Positions 1-5,957 of a stretch of DNA of 7,737 nt are shown piece by piece. How positions within the stretch are numbered: position 1 is the first letter of the stretch; the number at the start of each line of letters is the position of its first letter. The notes beneath the pieces are model-generated. The model saw only the letters and a program-made list of their open reading frames with translations. It made no database searches and was not told where the DNA came from. The stretch is from an uncultured Lachnospiraceae bacterium (GTDB lineage: Bacteria > Bacillota > Clostridia > Lachnospirales > Lachnospiraceae). A program made the position numbers and the translations under genes. The stretch lies in contig CALYSH010000059.1 in NCBI GenBank assembly GCA_945485625.1, forward strand, positions 1 through 7,737, read 5' to 3'.

Positions 1-1176
1 ATTGGTCAGCTCAATCACCTCACCGTTTGTCTTGTACACCTTATAGATAACACCCGGAGCGGTAGTAACCAGGTCCAGATTGTACTCCCTCTCCAATCGT
101 TCCTGAATAATCTCCAGATGCAACAGACCCAGAAAACCGCAACGAAAACCGAAGCCAAGAGCAATTGACGTTTCCGGTTCATAATTCAGAGAGGCATCAT
201 TCAGCTTCAGTTTTTCCAGGGCATCACGCAAATCCGGATACTTGGCGCCATCCGCGGGATACAGGCCGCAATACACCATGGACTGCACCTGCTTGTAACC
301 CGGAAGCGGTTCCGCGCAGGGATTGTCTGCATCGGTGATGGTATCACCCACCATCGTATCCTTGACATTCTTTATGGAAGCGGTAATATAGCCCACCATG
401 CCGGCAGACAGCTCCTCACAGGGAATGAATTGACCCGCTCCGAAATAACCTACCTCTACAACCTCCTCCTTAGCACCGGTAGCCATCATGCGAATTACAG
501 TTCCCTTTCTGACGCTTCCCTCCATAATTCGGCAGAATACAATGACACCCTTATAGGAATCATATAGAGAGTCAAAAATCAAGGCCTGCAAAGGAGCGTC
601 CGGGTTTCCCTTGGGAGCCGGAATCTTCTTCACAATCTGCTCCAGCACATCCTCAATACCGATTCCGTTCTTTGCAGAAATCAAAGGAGCATCCTGAGCC
701 TCCAATCCGATGACATCCTCAATTTCATCAATCACTCTCTGGGGATCCGCACTGGGTAAGTCTATCTTGTTGATAACCGGAAAAACGTCCAGATCATTGT
801 CCAGTGCCAGATATACATTGGCCAGCGTCTGCGCCTCAATGCCCTGGGCAGCATCCACTACCAGAATGGCTCCGTCACAGGCTGCCAGGGAACGGCTCAC
901 CTCATAGTTAAAGTCTACATGACCCGGGGTATCGATCAGGTTAAAAATATACTCTTCTCCATCCTTTGCACGGTATACGGTTCGTACGGATTGCGCCTTT
1001 ATGGTGATCCCTCTCTCACGCTCCAGCTCCATATTGTCCAGAACCTGTGCCTGCATTTCTCTGCTGGTCAGCAGTCCGGTCTGCTCAATGATTCTGTCGG
1101 CAAGGGTGGATTTTCCATGGTCTATATGTGCTACAATACAAAAATTACGTATTTTACTTTGGTCAATTGATGCCAT
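1..1176 (-). CDS. lepA: Elongation factor 4 (LepA), N-terminal 392 residues; gene cut by left window edge
   Basis: Ribosome-associated translational GTPase (EF4/LepA) of the cytoplasm, related to EF-G and linked to back-translocation and ribosome biogenesis. Translating the minus strand gives an uninterrupted reading frame with all GTPase motifs: G1 AHIDHGKST (residues 16-24), switch-I RERGITIK (53-60), G3 DTPGH (82-86), G4 NKID (136-139) and a SAK G5 motif. After it come a domain II beta-barrel region and the start of domain III, including the FGFRCGFLGLLHLEI stretch typical of LepA. The family is about 600 residues, so roughly one third, including the LepA-specific C-terminal domain, lies beyond position 1. 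I chose the ATG at 1176 because GAGG (1188-1185) sits 8 nt upstream; an in-frame ATG at 1182 is only 2 nt from that site. It follows spoIIP after 84 nt, the usual Firmicute order, and has its own candidate promoter. Confidence 0.97.
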   Translation of the reverse strand, partial: MASIDQSKIRNFCIVAHIDHGKSTLADRIIEQTGLLTSREMQAQVLDNMELERERGITIKAQSVRTVYRAKDGEEYIFNLIDTPGHVDFNYEVSRSLAACDGAILVVDAAQGIEAQTLANVYLALDNDLDVFPVINKIDLPSADPQRVIDEIEDVIGLEAQDAPLISAKNGIGIEDVLEQIVKKIPAPKGNPDAPLQALIFDSLYDSYKGVIVFCRIMEGSVRKGTVIRMMATGAKEEVVEVGYFGAGQFIPCEELSAGMVGYITASIKNVKDTMVGDTITDADNPCAEPLPGYKQVQSMVYCGLYPADGAKYPDLRDALEKLKLNDASLNYEPETSIALGFGFRCGFLGLLHLEIIQERLEREYNLDLVTTAPGVIYKVYKTNGEVIELTN

Positions 1177-1220
1177 CGGCATATCCTCATCTTTCCATTA
1201 CAATAAAAACACACTTTTTT

Positions 1221-1249
1221 ATTTTAACAAAAAAATGCACTCCTGTCCA
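1221..1249 (-). promoter_or_regulatory. Candidate SigA promoter of lepA
   Basis: On the minus strand TGGACA (1249-1244, 5/6 to TTGACA) is separated by exactly 17 nt from TAAAAT (1226-1221, 5/6 to TATAAT). The predicted start is near 1214, which leaves a leader of about 38 nt before the lepA ATG. It lies in the 84-nt gap after the spoIIP stop. This would let lepA be expressed during growth independently of the sporulation genes upstream. The call rests on consensus match and position only. Confidence 0.6.
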
Positions 1250-1260
1250 TACTTCGAATA

Positions 1261-2520
1261 CTACTCACCCCGAAGCACCATGTCCAGAATCTCTGCCAGC
1301 GGTTCACAGGCATTCATGGCCTCCTCCACCGTATTGTTTTGTGCCCCCAGTTCAATCAATGTGGTTTTCGGGCAAAGATGCATATTATAACGATACTGTT
1401 TCAAATAAATCTTTCTGGTAAGACCCGGAAAATACTCCTTTGCCTTCACCTGAAGCTGAAATGAGAATGCCAGATTTGTCTGAAGATTTGTATTTTTCAG
1501 GTACGAAATCTGTCCGGTTTTCTTAGACCAGCTTAAGCCATTAAAGAACATGAACCGCGCAGTCGGTTTCCCATTCAGCTCCGTTACCAGCTTTGTCTTC
1601 TCCGGCATTTCGTCCCGGTGCAAATCGATGACCACCTGGATGGAGGGATTCTCCTCCAAAAGCTTCTGAAGTGCCGGCAATGCCCTGCTATATGCCTCAT
1701 CCCGGCTTTTTTTATCAAACTCTTCCGTACAATGCAGTACCTGATACCCATATTGACCGGAGAGCAAGTCCGCCAGCTTCTCCCCCACTCCAACAATCCC
1801 GGTCTGTACATCCCCTTCCTTGGAATCCGCAAAGGCTTCCTGGGAGTGGGTATGATAGATCAGTATCTGGGGACCCTGTGTATCCCGGTTAACCTTCATA
1901 TCCATCCCCATCATTTTTTCGGCATTCAACATAGTACTACTAGCCCTGGTACCCGGATCCACCGTATAAAACTCACTTAGTAAATCTTCATATAATATGT
2001 AATTCTCCAGATCAACCTCTTTTTTCTTTTCCGACCTCTCCGGACTTCCTTCCTCCCGGACAGGCGGCTGTTCTGTTATTTCCTCCACCTTTTCTATAGC
2101 TTGTGATTCCTCGGAAGAAATTTCTTCCGGCTCCTCCATGTTCTGTTCCTGAAATCGCCTGTTTTCCTTTATCATTTGCTCCGTAATATCCACTTCCTTC
2201 CATTCCCGCTGCTTCATCCCCTCACCATTTTGGGCCTTTGGCTCCCCCAATCTGTCCGAAGCCAAATCAGCCCCTTCCGGTTTTGTTTCCTCCTGTGTCC
2301 GGAAGATTTCCGAAAGCAGCGGATTTCTGCCATAAACTGCTATTGGCAGATCGAGCTCATAAATCCTTACCACCAACATTTTCCCGAGGAAACCGATTAC
2401 CTCTTTTCTTCCCAGCCGAAGAAAAACCAGCAGCAGCAGAAACACCCCGGACAGCAACACCCATCGACGAACCCGAAGCCTGCTTTTGGCTGAAAACACG
2501 AACTGTTTTACCCGGACCAC
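1261..2520 (-). CDS. spoIIP: Stage II sporulation protein P (SpoIIP), engulfment peptidoglycan amidase/endopeptidase
   Basis: Membrane-anchored cell-wall hydrolase which, with SpoIID and SpoIIM, thins septal peptidoglycan so that the mother cell engulfs the forespore. The frame can extend to a TTG at 2547 (428 residues). I prefer the GTG at 2520 (419 residues), because the TTG has no Shine-Dalgarno site and lies upstream of the start predicted from the SigE-like promoter; GGAAAGGA precedes the GTG, though very closely. From the GTG: a basic N-terminus, one membrane segment (about 22-35), a long charged Glu/Lys-rich linker (about 75-175), then the SpoIIP amidase domain. That domain holds YHTHSQEAF (222-230), VIDLHRDEM (298-306), NMHL (379-382) and ELGAQNNT (390-397), which carry the conserved His/Glu zinc-site residues. 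Size fits the family (about 400 residues in B. subtilis). It lies directly after gpr, as in Bacillus. Confidence 0.95.
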   Translation of the reverse strand: MVRVKQFVFSAKSRLRVRRWVLLSGVFLLLLVFLRLGRKEVIGFLGKMLVVRIYELDLPIAVYGRNPLLSEIFRTQEETKPEGADLASDRLGEPKAQNGEGMKQREWKEVDITEQMIKENRRFQEQNMEEPEEISSEESQAIEKVEEITEQPPVREEGSPERSEKKKEVDLENYILYEDLLSEFYTVDPGTRASSTMLNAEKMMGMDMKVNRDTQGPQILIYHTHSQEAFADSKEGDVQTGIVGVGEKLADLLSGQYGYQVLHCTEEFDKKSRDEAYSRALPALQKLLEENPSIQVVIDLHRDEMPEKTKLVTELNGKPTARFMFFNGLSWSKKTGQISYLKNTNLQTNLAFSFQLQVKAKEYFPGLTRKIYLKQYRYNMHLCPKTTLIELGAQNNTVEEAMNACEPLAEILDMVLRGE

Positions 2521-2545
2521 TTCCTTTCCACAAGCCTGCCATTTC

Positions 2546-2574
2546 AATATATGCCACAGGTCAACCGGCTATTC
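2546..2574 (-). promoter_or_regulatory. Candidate SigE promoter of spoIIP, overlapping the end of gpr
   Basis: Minus strand GAATAGC (2574-2568) followed after 14 nt by CATATATT (2553-2546) resembles the SigE pattern kmATAtt-N14/15-CATACAnT, with 7 of 8 positions in the -10. The -35 box spans the gpr stop codon. In B. subtilis spoIIP has its own SigE-dependent promoter at this place, which supports the call. The predicted start near 2539 lies downstream of the TTG at 2547, so it also bears on the choice of the spoIIP start codon. Confidence 0.5.
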
Positions 2575-3501
2575 CTCTACCTGTTCCAGTGCCATATTGA
2601 TTCCCTCCGACACCGTAAAACTGACCCGTTTTATGACTGCATCAATATCCTTCCCGGTCATATACATGTTGTTCAGCTGGGAATAAAGAGTATGATGCTG
2701 ATCCCAGAATTTCAAACATTCAAACCGGTTTCCCTTCCTGCTCTCATCCTCCATCAGCTTCTCAAATGCATCCCCTACAATGGTTGCCGCATCCACCACA
2801 GTGGGAATCCCCACCGCAATCACCGGTATCCCCAGGCTCTCTCTGGTCAGGGCGTTTCTGTGATTTCCCACACCGGAGCCCGGCCAGATTCCGGAATCGG
2901 TAATCTGAATGGTCCGATTCAAACGCTTGGTACTCCGGGAGGCCAGGGCATCCACTGCAATAATTACATCCGGAGTAGTTTCTCCTATAATCCCCTTGAC
3001 AATTTCCGCCGTTTCCATCCCTGTTTTTGCCATTACTCCCGGTTCTATGGAACTGATCTGATTCATCCTCTCCCGGTTGTAAGCCGCATACCCATAGGTT
3101 TTTATCACATGTCTTGTAATAAACAGATTATCCACTACCTTGGGACCCAGTGAATCGGCTGTCACCTCCCGATTTCCCAATCCTACAACAAGGAAAGACT
3201 GCTCCCCTTCCTTTTTCGGAAGTAAACCCTTCAACTCCTTCGCCATACAGGCAGAGATTTCCTTATGAAACCCCTCATCCTCGTCCGTCATATTGGGAGC
3301 TTCCATGGTTACATAGATTCCCATAGGCTTTCCCATAGCCTTTGCTGCATTCTTCGTATCGATTCTCACCTTGGTCACATGTATATTTTCCTTTTGATAA
3401 GTATACTCTTCCACCTCTACTCCCCGAAGGGACTGTTCCTCCTCATCAATACTCTCCCTAACCTCCAACGCCAAATCTGTCCGAACCGCAAATCCGCTCA
3501 T
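2569..3501 (-). CDS. gpr: Germination protease GPR (SASP-degrading endopeptidase)
   Basis: GPR is made in the forespore as a zymogen and, on germination, degrades small acid-soluble spore proteins to free amino acids and uncover DNA. The 310-residue product shows the peptidase A25 family pattern: VRTDLA (6-11) at the autoprocessing site, VVGLGN..VTADSLGP (105-120), ITRH (128-131), PGVMAKTGMET (154-164), IIAVDALASR (180-189), TIQITDSGIWPGSGVGN (197-213) and GIPVIAVGIPTVVDA (224-238). D116 and D184 align with the two essential aspartates reported for the Bacillus megaterium enzyme (D127, D193). It is shorter than Bacillus GPR (about 370 residues), mainly in the C-terminal half. The propeptide ahead of the expected D9/L10 cleavage is only 9 residues. 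The ATG at 3501 has GGAGG 5 nt upstream. The gene is divergent from rpsT and followed by spoIIP in the same reading frame. Confidence 0.97.
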   Translation of the reverse strand: MSGFAVRTDLALEVRESIDEEEQSLRGVEVEEYTYQKENIHVTKVRIDTKNAAKAMGKPMGIYVTMEAPNMTDEDEGFHKEISACMAKELKGLLPKKEGEQSFLVVGLGNREVTADSLGPKVVDNLFITRHVIKTYGYAAYNRERMNQISSIEPGVMAKTGMETAEIVKGIIGETTPDVIIAVDALASRSTKRLNRTIQITDSGIWPGSGVGNHRNALTRESLGIPVIAVGIPTVVDAATIVGDAFEKLMEDESRKGNRFECLKFWDQHHTLYSQLNNMYMTGKDIDAVIKRVSFTVSEGINMALEQVEE

Positions 3502-3559
3502 ATTTTCCTCCGTCCAATTCCTTCAAAGACATTTTAAGGTAAATAAATCCGTCACAATA

Positions 3560-3589
3560 CATTTTTTCGCGCAAAAGAGAAAAATATGT
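3560..3589 (-). promoter_or_regulatory. Candidate forespore (SigF-like) promoter of gpr
   Basis: Minus strand ACATA (3589-3585), a 15-nt spacer, then CGAAAAAATG (3569-3560). This fits the SigF pattern GYWTA-N15-GGHHANAHTR with one mismatch in each box. The start would be near 3553, giving a leader of about 50 nt ahead of gpr. In B. subtilis gpr is under SigF and SigG, so a forespore promoter is expected here. I found no better SigG match (GMATR-N18-CATHMTA) in the gap. Confidence 0.5.
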
Positions 3590-3590
3590 A

Positions 3591-3619
3591 TTGACAAATA
3601 AGGAAAATTTATCTAAACT
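3591..3619 (+). promoter_or_regulatory. SigA promoter of rpsT
   Basis: TTGACA (3591-3596, perfect -35) with a 17-nt spacer and TAAACT (3614-3619, 4/6 to TATAAT). Predicted transcription start is near 3626, about 88 nt before the rpsT start codon. A strong vegetative promoter is expected for a ribosomal protein gene. Confidence 0.8.
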
Positions 3620-3635
3620 ACAGTAGTGTGTTTAC

Positions 3636-3695
3636 GTTAGCCCACCGTGTCTGGCTAATGTATACAGAAACGACAAAATGAAATGATTGTATACA
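3636..3695 (+). promoter_or_regulatory. Structured rpsT leader: hairpin plus two TGTATACA palindromes
   Basis: Within the predicted 5' leader, 3636-3642 (GTTAGCC) pairs with 3653-3659 (GGCTAAT): 7 bp including one G-U, with a 10-nt loop. TGTATACA, itself a perfect palindrome, occurs at 3659-3666 and again at 3688-3695. The two copies can pair with each other in RNA, closing a loop that ends 4 nt before the GGAGG ribosome binding site. This is a plausible site for autogenous control by S20 or a DNA operator; neither is shown by the sequence alone. Confidence 0.35.
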
Positions 3696-3699
3696 AAAT

Positions 3700-3704
3700 G
3701 GAGG
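3700..3704 (+). promoter_or_regulatory. Ribosome binding site fixing the TTG start of rpsT
   Basis: GGAGG at 3700-3704 stands 9 nt before the TTG at 3714. This decides the start: the resulting protein begins (M)ANIKSAKKR, the normal N-terminus of S20. The in-frame TTG at 3687 would add nine unrelated residues and has no such site. Confidence 0.85.
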
Positions 3705-3713
3705 TGTACGACT

Positions 3714-3977
3714 TTGGCTAACATTAAATCTGCGAAGAAAAGAATCTTAGTAAACCGCGCGAATGCTGACAGAAACAAGGCTATCCGTTCTGAAGTAAAG
3801 ACTGCTATCAAGAAAGTATATGCAGCTGTAGATGCCGGTGATAAGGCTGTTGCCCAGCAGGAGCTTATCGCAGCAACCAAGACAATTGAGATGGCTGCAA
3901 GCAAGGGTGTTTATCACAAGAACAACGTTGCTAGAAAAGTTTCCCACATCAGCAAAGCTGTAAATAAAATGGCTTAA
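3714..3977 (+). CDS. rpsT: 30S ribosomal protein S20
   Basis: Small basic protein of the 30S subunit that binds 16S rRNA (5' domain and h44) early in assembly. The 87-residue product is full length for S20. It begins ANIKSAKKRILVNRANADRN, continues with RSEVKTAIKKVYAAVDAGDK and ends in KNNVARKVSHISKAVNKMA, which is the family's three-helix bundle with many Lys/Arg/Ala. Translation starts at TTG with a strong GGAGG site 9 nt upstream. A UUG start is also used by E. coli rpsT, where it takes part in autogenous control. The gene is monocistronic: its own promoter lies at 3591-3619 and a strong terminator begins 12 nt after the stop. It is divergent from gpr, in the rpsT-gpr-spoIIP-lepA neighbourhood seen in Bacillus. 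Confidence 0.98.
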   Translation: MANIKSAKKRILVNRANADRNKAIRSEVKTAIKKVYAAVDAGDKAVAQQELIAATKTIEMAASKGVYHKNNVARKVSHISKAVNKMA

Positions 3978-3989
3978 TAAAACAAAAAG

Positions 3990-4022
3990 AAAACCATCCA
4001 TAACCGTCATATGGATGGTTTT
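3990..4022. terminator. Bidirectional intrinsic terminator between rpsT and the TPM-domain gene
   Basis: A perfect 13-bp stem (3990-4002 with 4010-4022; core CCATCCATA/TATGGATGG flanked by A4/T4) has a 7-nt loop. Read on the plus strand, T residues run on from the stem (4019-4024). Read on the minus strand, the stem is followed by a T-rich tract (TTTTCTTTTTGTTTT). It therefore can end both rpsT and the convergent operon whose last stop codon is at 4044. Confidence 0.92.
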
Positions 4023-4043
4023 TTATTGCCTTTTTTTCTGAAA

Positions 4044-4940
4044 TCAGTGACGTCTTCCACCGCCGCCATGACTGTGGCCGCCGCTGCTTCTGTGACTTCC
4101 GTAGCTTCCGCCGCCCCTGGAGGAACCTCCACCGGAGCTGTTATTGCTGATCACTGCAGTAGCTACGCTCTTCCGGATAAAGTTATCCTGCTCTGCATTC
4201 ATCACTGCCGCATGGTCATGTACAAAGGTTGCCGCATTGGTTGTGACCTGAGCCTTCGGTGTCTTCAGATTACTGATTGCATAGATACCGGCTATCAGGG
4301 TAGCGGTCAAAAAACCAAACAAACCGGGAATCTGTGTCTTTTCTTCCGAAGTATGTCCCCAATAGGATAATCTTGAAATTGCTGCACTATATCCTCTCAC
4401 CGGGTCCCCATTCAGCAGATAACGCTCCAGTTCATCCAGCACGTCATCTTCCTCATAAGAACCGATGATTCGCTCCATCTTTCCGCTGGTGCTTAGCCAT
4501 ACACCCTTCTGACTTCCGTTTTCATCCTCATACCAATTGTATAAGATCAGGGAACCGTCTCCGTAAGGCTTGTCGTAACCAAACTTTCCATTATCGTAGA
4601 AGTCATCTGCACAATTCATCATTGCATGGGTCCATTCGTAATCGCTGACCCCCATCTCCTGGTTGGTGATCAGCAACACAATATCTGCTTTTCCAATATC
4701 CTGCTCTACGGCAATCAATTCCTCCAGACGTGCGATTTCTTCTTCAGTTAATGTACCGGCCTGATCATATACTCTCTGTGTCGGAGCCTGGGTGTTACTT
4801 CTCACCCTCTGCTTCGGCTGAAAAATATCCTTTCCAAGCAAAACAATGAATGCAGCCAGAAGAACCGCAACTATAATAAACAATACCTTGAAGTTTTTAA
4901 AATACTGTTTCCTGGCTTCTCTGAAAATCTCTTTATCCAT
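4044..4940 (-). CDS. TPM-domain membrane protein (YdjH/YgcG-like) with Gly/Ser/His-rich tail
   Basis: The 298-residue protein has a short basic N-terminus, a membrane segment (about 19-36), then a TPM domain (about 56-190). The domain starts RVYDQAGTLTEEEIARLEELI and carries ADIVLLITNQ, DDFYDNGKFGYDKPYGDGSLILY and GVWLSTSGKMERIIG, as in the YgcG/TPM family. A second hydrophobic segment (about 205-224) follows, and the last 33 residues are almost only Gly, Ser, His and Arg. The TPM domain is therefore probably outside the cytoplasm between two membrane passes. I chose the ATG at 4940: AGGAGG (4955-4950) is 9 nt upstream, against 3 nt for the GTG at 4946. That site overlaps the stop of the preceding gene, suggesting coupled translation. 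The closest analogue I know is B. subtilis YdjH, encoded right after the zinc-ribbon protein YdjG; that pair anchors the SPFH protein YdjI. Catalytic activity is unproven. Confidence 0.85.
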   Translation of the reverse strand: MDKEIFREARKQYFKNFKVLFIIVAVLLAAFIVLLGKDIFQPKQRVRSNTQAPTQRVYDQAGTLTEEEIARLEELIAVEQDIGKADIVLLITNQEMGVSDYEWTHAMMNCADDFYDNGKFGYDKPYGDGSLILYNWYEDENGSQKGVWLSTSGKMERIIGSYEEDDVLDELERYLLNGDPVRGYSAAISRLSYWGHTSEEKTQIPGLFGFLTATLIAGIYAISNLKTPKAQVTTNAATFVHDHAAVMNAEQDNFIRKSVATAVISNNSSGGGSSRGGGSYGSHRSSGGHSHGGGGRRH

Positions 4941-4953
4941 TTTCACCCACCTC

Positions 4954-5943
4954 CTACAGGAATCTCAGGATTCCGTTGATTAATGCAAAAGCAAGCATCA
5001 ACAAAACCCACAGGGAGCCGGAATACACCCATACCTTCTTTTTTGACAACGGGCACTCTCCCACAATCTTTCCGGTCTGTCCATTTACGTAGAAGGGATA
5101 TGGTTTTCCCTGGTAGGTATAGTTATATTTCCATACCGGCAGCATACCATAGCTGGTACTCTTGGACATAGGAGTGATTTCCTGCTTCTTTACCTCAACC
5201 CTTGCATAACCTGCATAGCTGGATTTCAGCATCCCCAAAGCAGCCTGATTCATCTTCTCGGAAGCTCTCTGCTCCAGCTCCTCTGAGGGCATGTTGTATC
5301 TTTCCGAAAGGAATCCGGATAAATACTCCGGCTGGAAGTCCTCCAATTCAGCATAGTTGTAGGGCTCCATCATATCCATAACCTCATCCGGCATCTTTAT
5401 GGAAGCATCCACCGGAAGATTTTCAAAGGGAATATCCATATTTCGTTCGATATCATAATAGGATGTTTCCGTATATCTGGTATTCCCGTTTACCCAGGAA
5501 CGAACCTTGGTTCCTTCGGCGCGGAACTCGCATCTGGTCTTGTAATCATAGAACCAGAAGGGAACGTACTCACCCTCAATGGTATCCAGCTTCACCTCTG
5601 TCAGGAAATCAACCGGTGCAAACTTCTGCCTGCCAAAGCGGTCACGGATAGCCTTTTTGCAGGCCTCCTTCCCCAGCTTAAAGGGAATTATCTTCTTCGG
5701 CAGGTACTCACCCTCCACACGGCTGTTGTAAATCAGATATGTATCACAATAGGGACAACGTCCGCTGGCATCATATTCCCCAACCGTTATTTCGCCGGAG
5801 CAATTTGGGCATATGGTAAGAACATCCTTCCCCTGATCACTGCGCACATGGCTTTTTAAGCTATCACAGTAGGGGCAGAACATCTCCTTTTTCTCCGGAC
5901 TGTACACCATATTTCCTTCACAGTTTTTACACTTAAAAAACAT
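4954..5943 (-). CDS. Double zinc-ribbon protein with C-terminal membrane anchor (YdjG-like)
   Basis: The 329-residue protein opens with two zinc ribbons: C5xxC8...C23xxC26 and C45xxC48...C63xxC66, the second of TFIIB/rubredoxin-knuckle style (CPNC, CPYC). A long domain follows (about 80-300) with KIIPFKLGKEACKKAI, EGEYVPFWFYDY and MLPVWKYNYTYQGKPYPFYVNGQTGKIVG. One hydrophobic segment (about 305-327) then ends the chain, so the ribbons probably face the cytoplasm and the protein is tail-anchored. The pattern is that of B. subtilis YdjG, part of the pspA-ydjGHI membrane-stress operon, and the neighbour downstream is a YdjH-like TPM protein. The ATG at 5943 has AGGAGG 8 nt upstream. Gaps to tcdA and to the TPM gene are 14 and 13 nt, so the three are almost surely co-transcribed. 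A membrane scaffold role is inferred by analogy; no enzyme motif is seen. Confidence 0.88.
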   Translation of the reverse strand: MFFKCKNCEGNMVYSPEKKEMFCPYCDSLKSHVRSDQGKDVLTICPNCSGEITVGEYDASGRCPYCDTYLIYNSRVEGEYLPKKIIPFKLGKEACKKAIRDRFGRQKFAPVDFLTEVKLDTIEGEYVPFWFYDYKTRCEFRAEGTKVRSWVNGNTRYTETSYYDIERNMDIPFENLPVDASIKMPDEVMDMMEPYNYAELEDFQPEYLSGFLSERYNMPSEELEQRASEKMNQAALGMLKSSYAGYARVEVKKQEITPMSKSTSYGMLPVWKYNYTYQGKPYPFYVNGQTGKIVGECPLSKKKVWVYSGSLWVLLMLAFALINGILRFL

Positions 5944-5957
5944 GAAAAGAACCTCCT

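Noticed and set aside
919..1421. Several plus-strand open frames over the lepA start and the spoIIP end
   Set aside because: They overlap each other and two certain minus-strand genes, and run through the AT-rich promoter gap; none shows a domain.
2551..3153. 200-codon open frame on the plus strand opposite gpr
   Set aside because: It is the antisense shadow of gpr, with no start signals and no family resemblance.
3687..3713. N-terminal extension of S20 from the TTG at 3687
   Set aside because: The extension is unlike any S20 N-terminus, overlaps the GGAGG site used by the TTG at 3714, and falls within the palindromic leader.
3747..4010. Minus-strand open frame across rpsT and its terminator
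   Set aside because: It is antisense to rpsT and begins inside the terminator stem; no independent evidence of coding.
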